Of a DNA stretch of 64,000 nt, positions 25,359-32,471 are shown in pieces. Made by a program: the position numbers and the translations under genes. The notes under the pieces were generated by a model. The model saw only the letters and a list, made by a program, of their open reading frames with translations. It was not told where the DNA came from and did no database searches. Within the stretch, counting starts at the first letter, position 1, and each line of letters opens with the position of its first letter. Location: NCBI RefSeq assembly GCF_004353915.1, contig NZ_SMRP01000004.1:356582-420581 (forward strand). Reading direction: 5' to 3'. This DNA comes from Paraburkholderia silviterrae (GTDB lineage: Bacteria; Pseudomonadota; Gammaproteobacteria; Burkholderiales; Burkholderiaceae).

Positions 25359-28322
25359 GTGGCAGTATCCGCCTTCTCGCCTGCGCTCTCGTCCGATTCC
25401 ACGCCGACTTCCGTCCCTTCCCCGTTCTGGCCCCTCTGGCCGCTGCAGGCGCTCCAGGGTTTTCAGCCTTTCCAGCCTCTGGCAGAGGCATTCGCCGAAT
25501 CCGCCGGGGCCGCGCAATCGTCGCTCGGTTCGGCGCTCAATTCGGCGTTCAGTTCGGCGCTGAACACGGCGTTCTCGTCGGCGGCCGCGCCGTTCGCCGC
25601 GTTCAACGTGACGCGCGAGCCCTCGGCTGCGGCGTCCATGCCCGCCATCCCTGCGCTGCCTGCGTCGGCGCCCGCCGCGATCCAGCCGCTGTTCGACTAC
25701 CTGTTCGACGCCTGGCAGCGCGGCGTCCTGTTCCTCGACGTGCTGCGCGAGCGCGGCAACCAGACCTACATGCACGAGAAGGCCGGCATGCCGCCGGTGC
25801 TCGCGTTCGACTACGAAGTGATCGTCGATGGCCGCGAGCTGAAGGATCCCTGCAATTACGCGCTCCTGCGCATCAAGCCCGAGGCGGGTGTGAGCACCGA
25901 CGCGCGCATGCGCCCGTTCGTCGTGATCGATCCGCGCGCGGGGCACGGCCCCGGCATCGCGGGCTTCAAGATGGACAGCGAAGTGGGTATCGCACTGCGC
26001 AAGGGCCATCCGTGCTACTTCGTGACCTTCTTCCCGCTGCCGACTGAAACGCAAACGATCCAGTCGGTCGGCGAAGCGGAAATCGCCTTCCTGCGCAAGG
26101 TGCGCGAGCTGCACCCCGACGCGGACGGCCTGCCTTTCGTAATCGGCAACTGCCAGGGCGGCTGGGCCGCGGCGCTCGTGGCGGCGTCCGCGCCCTCGCT
26201 CGTCGGGCCGCTCATGCTCGCGGGCTCGCCGCTTTCGTACTGGGCCGGCGTGCGCGGCAAGAACCCCATGCGCTATTCGGGCGGCATGCTGGGCGGCTCG
26301 TGGATGTCGTCGCTCGCCGCCGATCTCGGCGACGGCCGCTTCGACGGCGCGCATCTCGTCACGAACTTCGAGAACCTCAATCCCTCGAACACGTTTTGGG
26401 GCAAGCTCTACAACCTCTACGCGAAGGTCGATACGGAGCGCGAGCGCTTTCTCGAATTCGAGCGCTGGTGGGGCGGCCACTACCAGCTGAACCGCGCCGA
26501 GATCGACTGGATCGTGCAGAACCTGTTCGTCGGCAATCACCTCACGCGCAACGAGGTCTACGCGAAGCATGCGCGCGCGCCGGTGGACCTGCGCAACATC
26601 CGCACGCCGATCGTCGTGCTCGCCTCGTGGGGCGACAACATCACGCCGCCGCAGCAGGCGCTGAACTGGATCCCCGACCTCTACGCGAGCGTGGACGAGA
26701 TCGTCGCCAACGAGCAGGTGATCGTCTACTGCCTGCACGACAAGGTGGGGCACCTGGGCATCTTCGTTTCGGCGAGCGTGGCGAATAAGGAGCACACCGA
26801 ACTGTTTTCGGCGCTCGATCTGATCGACGTGCTGCCGCCGGGCCTCTACGAAGCGAAGATCACCGATTCGACGCCGCAAGCCGCGCGGCTCGAGGCGCTC
26901 GAAGGGCGCTACCAGATCCACTTCGAGCGCCGCACCATCGACGACATTCTCGCGCTGGACGACGGCCGCGACGACGAGCAGCCGTTCGAAGTGGTGCGCC
27001 GCATCGCGGAGAACAATCAGCGCTTCTATGACCTGTATGTCTCGCCGTTCGTGCGCGCGTCGAGCAATGCGCTTTCGGCACATCTGCTGCGCGAGACGCA
27101 TCCGTCGCGCGTGGAGCGCAGCCTCTTCAGCGACGCGAATCCGGCGCTCGGCGTGCTGCCCGCCGTGGCTGAGGCGGTGCGCGCGCACCGCTTGCCCGCC
27201 GCGCCCGACAATCCGTTCACGCTGATCGAGAAGCAGGTCTCGGCGAGCATCGAAGGTGCGTGGGACGCCTGGCGCGACGCGCGCGACGCATGGGTCGAAC
27301 GCACGTTCTACGGCGTCTACACGGCGCCCTGGGTGCAGGCGTGGGTGGGCGTCGCGCCCAATACGCCGCTCGACCCGGTCGCGCCGCCGCTCACCGCGTT
27401 GCGCAAGGAGCTCGCGCAGCAGCGCCTGCGTGCCGCGCGCGAGCACGTGCACAAGGGCACGCTCGTCGACGCGTTCATGCGCATCATGGCCTACCTCGCC
27501 GACGAGATGCACGTGGTGCAGTATCGCCCGTTCCAGCGCATGCGCGAGCTCGCGCGCGAATACATGGGCGATCGGCAGCCGAGCATCGCTGAGCTCAAGG
27601 AGTCGGCTCGCCGCCAGGGCGCGATCGTGCAGCTCGACGCGAATGCCGCCATCGAGGCGCTTGCCGGGCTGGTGCCGGACATGCGCACGCGCCGCCTGCT
27701 GCTTTCGGTGGTGTATCAGGTCGCGACGGCCTATGCGCCGCTAGAGGGCGGGCGCGCCGAACGTTTCGCCGAGGTCCAGCGCGTGCTGGGCGTCGAGCCG
27801 GGCAGCGAGAAGGAGCCGATGCCGCCGCCGGGTAGCGGCAACGCGGGCAGTGCGGGCAACGCGGGCAGTGGAGGCAACGCAGGCAGTGCGGCCGGTTCGG
27901 GCAACGCTGGCGGGAAGCCGGAAGCGGGGTCGGCTGCGGGCGCTGCCGCTGGGCCTGGCGACGCGGCGGGCGCAGCGCAGGCTGAGGCTTCGGCATCGCC
28001 CGTGCAACCTGCCGAGGAAGCTGCGCCGGTGCGCACCAGCACGAAGGCGCCGAAAGCGGCCAAGGCAACGGCCAAGACAACGGCGACGAAGACAACGGCG
28101 ACGAAGACAACGGCGACGAAGACAACGGCGACGAAAAAGGCCGCGGCACGGACGAAAGCAGCCAAGCCCGCTGCAGCAGAGGCAGAGGCGCCTGAAGCGA
28201 AAGCAGCGGCGAAGACGTCGCCCGCACGGCGTGCCCGCGCCGCAGCGAGCGTAACTTCTTCGACGCGCGCTGCGCGTCCGGCGGCGGCGCGGCGCCGCGC
28301 GTCGTCCGCGACGGGCAAGTGA
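25359..28322 (+). CDS. DUF3141 protein, PhaC-like alpha/beta hydrolase with Lys/Ala-rich tail
   Basis: A 987-residue protein starting at a GTG eight bases after AAAGGAGA; longer readings have no ribosome site. Residues ~125-600 contain an alpha/beta hydrolase related to PHB synthases. The nucleophile is Cys265 in IGNCQGGWAA (the PhaC-type G-x-C-x-G-G box), with Asp426 in ASWGDNITPP and His465 in VGHLGIF. The Cys-to-Asp distance (161) equals that of Cupriavidus PhaC (319 to 480). A helical region follows. From ~820 the chain is disordered: Gly/Asn/Ser repeats, then a Lys/Ala/Thr-rich tail with four KTTAT repeats and an Arg-rich end. It is followed by fabI and divergent from pta-ackA. It probably acts on hydroxyacyl-CoA or polymer; the activity is unproven. 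Confidence 0.88.
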   Translation: MAVSAFSPALSSDSTPTSVPSPFWPLWPLQALQGFQPFQPLAEAFAESAGAAQSSLGSALNSAFSSALNTAFSSAAAPFAAFNVTREPSAAASMPAIPALPASAPAAIQPLFDYLFDAWQRGVLFLDVLRERGNQTYMHEKAGMPPVLAFDYEVIVDGRELKDPCNYALLRIKPEAGVSTDARMRPFVVIDPRAGHGPGIAGFKMDSEVGIALRKGHPCYFVTFFPLPTETQTIQSVGEAEIAFLRKVRELHPDADGLPFVIGNCQGGWAAALVAASAPSLVGPLMLAGSPLSYWAGVRGKNPMRYSGGMLGGSWMSSLAADLGDGRFDGAHLVTNFENLNPSNTFWGKLYNLYAKVDTERERFLEFERWWGGHYQLNRAEIDWIVQNLFVGNHLTRNEVYAKHARAPVDLRNIRTPIVVLASWGDNITPPQQALNWIPDLYASVDEIVANEQVIVYCLHDKVGHLGIFVSASVANKEHTELFSALDLIDVLPPGLYEAKITDSTPQAARLEALEGRYQIHFERRTIDDILALDDGRDDEQPFEVVRRIAENNQRFYDLYVSPFVRASSNALSAHLLRETHPSRVERSLFSDANPALGVLPAVAEAVRAHRLPAAPDNPFTLIEKQVSASIEGAWDAWRDARDAWVERTFYGVYTAPWVQAWVGVAPNTPLDPVAPPLTALRKELAQQRLRAAREHVHKGTLVDAFMRIMAYLADEMHVVQYRPFQRMRELAREYMGDRQPSIAELKESARRQGAIVQLDANAAIEALAGLVPDMRTRRLLLSVVYQVATAYAPLEGGRAERFAEVQRVLGVEPGSEKEPMPPPGSGNAGSAGNAGSGGNAGSAAGSGNAGGKPEAGSAAGAAAGPGDAAGAAQAEASASPVQPAEEAAPVRTSTKAPKAAKATAKTTATKTTATKTTATKTTATKKAAARTKAAKPAAAEAEAPEAKAAAKTSPARRARAAASVTSSTRAARPAAARRRASSATGK
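28076..28135. repeat. Four 15-base tandem repeats encoding KTTAT
   Basis: Four copies of GACAACGGCGACGAA lie within the DUF3141 coding sequence. The period is a multiple of three, so length change keeps the frame and only alters the basic tail. Confidence 0.92.
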
Positions 28323-28410
28323 CGCGGGCCATCGCGTTGCACATGAACTAAAGAACCTGAGAGAGCGCGCCGCGCGCGTCGTATATAAGAAACGCGCGTG
28401 CGCGCACCCA

Positions 28411-28452
28411 GGCGCGAATCGGGAGGGCGTTGATCCTGGACCGATTCGCGCC
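28411..28452 (+). promoter_or_regulatory. Long hairpin in the fabI leader
   Basis: A perfect 12-bp stem (28411-28422 with 28441-28452) encloses an 18-base loop and ends nine bases before the GAGG ribosome site of fabI. There is no T-run, so it is not a standard terminator. It may shape message processing or translation. Confidence 0.5.
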
Positions 28453-28470
28453 CTTTCGTCGAGGCAAACC

Positions 28471-29250
28471 ATGCAGACTCTTCCGGACCGGCCACTCGCC
28501 GGAATGCGCGCCCTCGTGACGGGCGTGGCCAACGCCGAATCGATTGCCTATGGTTGCGCGCGTGCCTTCTCCGAGCTTGGCGCCGAACTCGCGCTCACCT
28601 ACCTCAACGACAAGGCTAAGCCCTACGTCGAGCCGCTCGCGAACGAGCTCGGTGCAACGCTGCTGCTGCCGCTCGATGTCGAGGACGATGCGCAGCTCGA
28701 CGCTGTCTTCGACACCGTGCGCGAGCGCTGGGGCTCGCTCGACATCGTGCTGCATTCCATCGCCTATGCACCGAAGGCCGATCTGCAGGGTGGCTTGCTC
28801 GAATCGTCGGCGCAGGGCTTCGCCTATGCGATGGATGTCTCGTGCCACTCTTTCATCCGCATGGCGAAGCGCGCCGCGCCGCTCATGCCGCGCGGCGGTA
28901 CGCTCTTCGCAATGAGCTATGACGGCGCGAATCGCGTCGTGCCGAACTACAGTCTGATGGGCCCGGTGAAGGCGGCACTCGAAGCATCGTGCCGCTATCT
29001 CGCCTATGAGCTCGGGCCGCTCGGCATCCGCGTGCATGCGATCTCGCCGGGGCCGCTCAAGACGCGTGCCGCTTCGGGGCTGCCCGATTTCGACCGCATG
29101 CTCGCGGACGCGGTCGAGCGCGCGCCGTTAGGCGAACTGGTCGACATCATGGACGTCGGCTATGCGACGGCCTATCTCGCGACGCGCTACGCGCGGCGCC
29201 TGACCGGCAATACGGTCTATGTCGACGGCGGCGCGCACATCATGGCTTGA
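28471..29250 (+). CDS. fabI: Enoyl-ACP reductase (NADH), FabI type
   Basis: A 259-residue SDR-fold reductase. The divergent nucleotide motif GVANAESIAYGCA replaces the usual glycine motif, as in FabI. Tyr150, Tyr160 and Lys167 (SYDGANRVVPNYSLMGPVK) match the FabI Tyr-x9-Tyr-x6-Lys active site, and HAISPGPLKTRAASGL follows. It reduces trans-2-enoyl-ACP or enoyl-CoA with NADH. The essential copy of fabI is usually elsewhere in Burkholderia genomes, so this one next to the DUF3141 gene may be a specialised paralogue; that is inference. The gap to the upstream gene is 148 bases and contains a strong hairpin. Confidence 0.93.
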   Translation: MQTLPDRPLAGMRALVTGVANAESIAYGCARAFSELGAELALTYLNDKAKPYVEPLANELGATLLLPLDVEDDAQLDAVFDTVRERWGSLDIVLHSIAYAPKADLQGGLLESSAQGFAYAMDVSCHSFIRMAKRAAPLMPRGGTLFAMSYDGANRVVPNYSLMGPVKAALEASCRYLAYELGPLGIRVHAISPGPLKTRAASGLPDFDRMLADAVERAPLGELVDIMDVGYATAYLATRYARRLTGNTVYVDGGAHIMA

Positions 29251-29274
29251 GCGCGCGCTCGTGCGCGAAGCCGG

Positions 29275-29301
29275 GCGCCTCGCCGCCAGGCGGCGAGGCG
29301 C
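29275..29301. terminator. GC-rich hairpin at convergent gene ends
   Basis: A perfect 13-bp stem (29275-29287 with 29289-29301) lies between the convergent ends of fabI and the small tryptophan-rich protein gene. There is no clear T-run on either strand, so it may act as a weak terminator or as a transcript-stabilising end. Confidence 0.55.
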
Positions 29302-29361
29302 GCCTGTAATTCGCGCATTTTTCGGCCTGTTTCGCGCGTTCAACACGCTCGATGCGCCCGC

Positions 29362-29661
29362 TTACCAGCGACGATAGCCGTAGTCGCCATCACGGTCGCC
29401 CCAGCGGCGGTCGTGGCCCCAACGATGCTCGTCCCAGCGATGCTCATCCCAGCGGCGTTCTTCCCAGCGGTGGTAGGCCCAGCGGCGGTCGTCGTCGCGC
29501 CAGCCGACGTAGGCCGGCGCCGCATAGACCGGAGCGGGTGCCGCGTAGACCGGCACCGGTGCGCCAACGGCGAGTCCCACGGAGACGCCGGCCGTCGCGC
29601 TCTGCGAGACGGCGAGAATCGTTGCGCCCGCACCCAGTGCGGCAATGAGTTTCGCGTTCAT
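29362..29661 (-). CDS. Secreted His/Trp/Arg/Asp-rich repeat protein
   Basis: A 99-residue precursor with an AAAGGAGA ribosome site. Residues 1-24 form a signal peptide (MNAKLIAALGAGATILAVSQ, then SATAG). The mature part starts VSVGLAVGAPVP, contains two copies of APVYAA, and from residue ~52 becomes a repeat of RRW/DEHRW units (RRWDEHRWDEHRWGHDRRW) up to the C-terminal tryptophan. This looks like the small periplasmic or outer-membrane proteins common in Burkholderia with YXX/RW repeats. Metal or nucleic acid binding is possible; no function is assigned. Confidence 0.82.
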   Translation of the reverse strand: MNAKLIAALGAGATILAVSQSATAGVSVGLAVGAPVPVYAAPAPVYAAPAYVGWRDDDRRWAYHRWEERRWDEHRWDEHRWGHDRRWGDRDGDYGYRRW

Positions 29662-30059
29662 TCGAGTCTCCTTTGGCTCGTTGAATGGACGCCTCCAATC
29701 TAGTTCGGGCCGCGGCGCGGTGAATTACGAAACTGCAACAATCGTCTCGGTCTCACGAGGCGGTGCGTGCTTGCCGCGCTGTCGAGTGCCATCGCCAAAA
29801 AGAGAAAAAGCCCTGAAAACAGGGCGAAACGCCAATCAATGCCGCTTTGTGAAAAGAACGGATGCGTCCTGGCTGGACGCAAGATGTTGCGCATTTCTGG
29901 CGCGCGTAACGTGCGCTGGACGAGCGTGCAGCAAGCGAGCCAGTAAGTATCGGTAATATTGTTTTGCAGAGTATGTAACCTGTGTAACGAGTTAAAAACA
30001 TAGACTCGCGCTTTACCGTATCGCGAGGCTTCGGCTTCGCTTCGTTGCAAGGTTCAGCG
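29662..30059. other. Divergent intergenic region with a minus-strand terminator
   Basis: A 398-base gap. It holds an intrinsic terminator reading on the minus strand (29798-29825) and AT-richer sequence at 29945-30010 that could carry promoters. No gene was recognised. Confidence 0.55.
29798..29825 (-). terminator. Intrinsic terminator without an assigned upstream gene
   Basis: Read on the minus strand: stem GCCCTG/CAGGGC with a TTTT loop, then CTTTTTCTCTTTTT. It lies about 140 bases upstream of the secreted repeat protein start, so it could be a leader attenuator for that gene or the end of a small RNA starting near 29950. Confidence 0.6.
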
Positions 30060-31229
30060 ATGGTTTCCGAAGGCAACGCAATCCGCTCGTCGTGTGCTGT
30101 CGTCGAGGCGGAGCAAGGTGCGCGTGCATCGACATCGCCGGTCAGGCGTGCCGGCAACACCTTTTTCAAGCTGCTCTACCGCTACACGCATTCGCGCGCG
30201 TGGCGGCACAACGAGCGCCTCGCGCATGGGGTGGCGCTCGAACGCGACGAAGCGGGGCGGCTCGCCGGCATGTCCATACGCGGGCACCGTCTCGCGTGCG
30301 TCAACGCCCAGATGCCGCTGGCGCCCGACCTGCACGATGCGGGGCAGGAATGCCACCTCATCGCCACCGGGCCCTCCGTGAACCTCATCGATTACCGCGC
30401 GCTGCAGATGCCGCGCGTGCTCGGCGTGAACGGCGCCATCGCGCTCACCGAGCGGCAGGGTGTGCGCTTCGACTACTACTGCATCGTCGACACAGGGTTC
30501 GTGCGCAGCCGGACCGATCTCGTCGAGCGCGTCGTGCGCGAGCCGCTCACGCTGTTCGCCACGCCGCTCGTGCTCTGGCACATCGCCGAGCGCATCGGCC
30601 TCGAACGGATCCGCTGCCGCGTGTTTCTCGTCGACGACATGCTGTTTCCCGCCGGCCACCGCGCGACGCGCATGGATGAGCTGCGCGCGACGTATGACGC
30701 GCGGGCGCTGGCGCTCTTCGACGCGCCGCAGCCGCTCGGCTTCAGCCTCGACCTCCGGCACGGCGTCTTCGACGGCCGCACGGTCGCCTATACGGGCCTG
30801 CAGGTGCTCGCCTCGCTCGGCTTCAAGCGTCTGTATCTGCATGGCGTCGACCTGGTCGCCGCAAAGAGCACGCCGCGCTTTTACGAGGAGGCGTCGAACA
30901 TGCAGCCGAGCTATCTCGACGAAAACTTCTGCGAGTTCATCGAGCCGTCGTTTCGGCACGCATCCGCGCTGTTGGGCCGCCGCGGCGTGGACGTGCGCAA
31001 CCTCTCGATGGAAAGCGCGCTCGGCGAAGACATCTTTCCCAAGCTGTGCTGGCAGACGCTCGTGCAAGGCGCCGCGTGCGCGTGCAAGGCCGCGCGAGCT
31101 TGCGCGCCCGATTCTTCGCTCGATTCTTCACTCGATTCTTCACTCGATTCTTCACTCGAAGCCATGCCGGGCTTTGCGGCCGCCTCAACACTGGCTCCCG
31201 CGCGAGCGCCAACGTCCACGCTCGCCTGA
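30060..31229 (+). CDS. Uncharacterised Rossmann-like protein, possible surface-glycan role
   Basis: A 389-residue soluble protein without a signal peptide. The block HLIATGPSVNLIDYRALQM followed by VLGVNGAIALTERQGVRFDYYCIVDTGF resembles the nucleotide-binding face of MptE-like (DUF115) proteins and of GT42 sialyltransferases. FKRLYLHGVDLVAAK and the conserved FYEEAS further on support the same fold class. A glycosyltransferase gene follows 27 bases later, so a lipopolysaccharide or capsule role is plausible. The C-terminus has a tandem DSSL repeat and an Ala/Pro/Thr tail. I cannot assign a reaction. Confidence 0.6.
   Translation: MVSEGNAIRSSCAVVEAEQGARASTSPVRRAGNTFFKLLYRYTHSRAWRHNERLAHGVALERDEAGRLAGMSIRGHRLACVNAQMPLAPDLHDAGQECHLIATGPSVNLIDYRALQMPRVLGVNGAIALTERQGVRFDYYCIVDTGFVRSRTDLVERVVREPLTLFATPLVLWHIAERIGLERIRCRVFLVDDMLFPAGHRATRMDELRATYDARALALFDAPQPLGFSLDLRHGVFDGRTVAYTGLQVLASLGFKRLYLHGVDLVAAKSTPRFYEEASNMQPSYLDENFCEFIEPSFRHASALLGRRGVDVRNLSMESALGEDIFPKLCWQTLVQGAACACKAARACAPDSSLDSSLDSSLDSSLEAMPGFAAASTLAPARAPTSTLA
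31110..31157. repeat. Four 12-base tandem repeats encoding DSSL
   Basis: Copies of GATTCTTC(A/G)CTC occupy 31110-31157 near the 3' end of the preceding gene. The first copy differs by one base. Copy number changes would keep the frame. Confidence 0.92.
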
Positions 31230-31256
31230 GTGCCACGCAAACGTTCCCCTACCATC

Positions 31257-32402
31257 ATGCGCGTCGTCCATATTTCGAACACACCCGTGGCGGGCAGCCC
31301 CGGCAACATCGTCGCGGCGCTGAACCGGCACACCGACATCGAGGCGCGCCACGTGGTGTTCGACGCGTCGGCCTACGGCGCGCGCACGTTCGCGGTCGAT
31401 ATCGACTGGCGCACGCAGCGCGACGAGGCGCTAGCCGCCATCGACGCCGCCGATGTCATTCACCTGCACCAGCACTTCTCGTTCGACGAGACCTTCGGCG
31501 CCGACCTGCCGCGCCGCTTCGGCACGCGCAAGCTCATCCGGCAATACCACTCCGCGCCCGCGCTGTGGGCGAGGCACGATCCCGACCTGCTCACGCGCAT
31601 CATCACCGACCCGGTGCCGCAGCTCGTGATCGCACAGGGGCCGGAGCGCTACTATCCGCTCGCGCGCGTGGTGCCGAACCTCGTGCCGATCCACGACGCG
31701 CGCTACCTGCCCGCACCCGAGGCCGAGGCCGACGACGGCCCGCCCATCGTCGTGTACGCGCCGAGCGGCAGCAGGAGCGCCTGGAAGACGCGCTGGGAGA
31801 CCAAGGGCGCGCCGCAGACGCTGGCGTTGCTGCGCCGTCTCGAACGCCGTGGCCTGTGCCGCGTGCAGACGATCGTGAACACGCCGCACGACGCGTGCTT
31901 GCGTCTGAAGCAGCGTGCGGCGCTGGCCGTCGACGAATGCGTGACCGGCAACTACCACCTGAGCGGGCTCGAATCGCTCTCGCAGGGCAAGCCCACCATC
32001 GGGCATCTCGATGCGCGCGTAGAGGCGCAACTGCGCGCCATGACGGGCGCGGTGGAGCTGCCCTGGGTGGACGTGCGGCTCGAGGAAGCGGAGCCCGTGC
32101 TGCGCGGGCTGCTCGCGGACAAGCGTCTGCGCGACGAGATCGGGCTGGCTTCGCGCCGCTGGATGGAGACGCACTACGACGAACGCACGCTCGTCGCGCA
32201 TTACCGGCGCGCGTATCTCGACCTGTACGAGGCGCCGGAGACCTTCGGCGTGCCGCGCTTTCGCACACATGCGGAGCAGTGGCGGGCCGTGGCGCTGCAC
32301 GATCACGCCTGGCGCGAGCGTCGGCGCGTGGGCATGCTGTGGTGGCAGCATGCCGCCGATGCGCTCAAGCGGTTCGTGAAGGGGACGTCGGTCTTGCCTT
32401 GA
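31257..32402 (+). CDS. Glycosyltransferase (GT4-like)
   Basis: A 381-residue GT-B-type protein. The N-terminus MRVVHISNTPVAGSPGNIVAAL is a typical first Rossmann strand and donor loop, with DVIHLHQHFSF after it. The C-terminal domain includes IVVYAPSGSRSAWKTRWETKG and the acidic sugar-nucleotide motif as NYHLSGLESLSQGKPTIGHL. It likely adds a sugar to a surface glycan. A GTG at 31230, next to the upstream stop codon, would add nine residues; the ATG is preferred for its canonical start although no ribosome site is evident. The pair ends at a bidirectional terminator. Confidence 0.8.
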   Translation: MRVVHISNTPVAGSPGNIVAALNRHTDIEARHVVFDASAYGARTFAVDIDWRTQRDEALAAIDAADVIHLHQHFSFDETFGADLPRRFGTRKLIRQYHSAPALWARHDPDLLTRIITDPVPQLVIAQGPERYYPLARVVPNLVPIHDARYLPAPEAEADDGPPIVVYAPSGSRSAWKTRWETKGAPQTLALLRRLERRGLCRVQTIVNTPHDACLRLKQRAALAVDECVTGNYHLSGLESLSQGKPTIGHLDARVEAQLRAMTGAVELPWVDVRLEEAEPVLRGLLADKRLRDEIGLASRRWMETHYDERTLVAHYRRAYLDLYEAPETFGVPRFRTHAEQWRAVALHDHAWRERRRVGMLWWQHAADALKRFVKGTSVLP

Positions 32403-32407
32403 GACGA

Positions 32408-32438
32408 AAAAAGGCCGGGGACATGCCCCGGCCTTTTT
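32408..32438. terminator. Bidirectional intrinsic terminator
   Basis: A 13-bp stem AAAAAGGCCGGGG/CCCCGGCCTTTTT (32408-32420 with 32426-32438) and an ACATG loop lie between convergent genes and supply a T-run on both strands. Confidence 0.93.
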
Positions 32439-32471
32439 CGCATGCGGCGCGCAGCGTTCGGCTTGCGCGGA

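Noticed and set aside
29700..30169. Two minus-strand frames of 116 and 138 codons upstream of the repeat protein
   Set aside because: They run through a clear intrinsic terminator, overlap the start of the plus-strand gene and show no conserved pattern.
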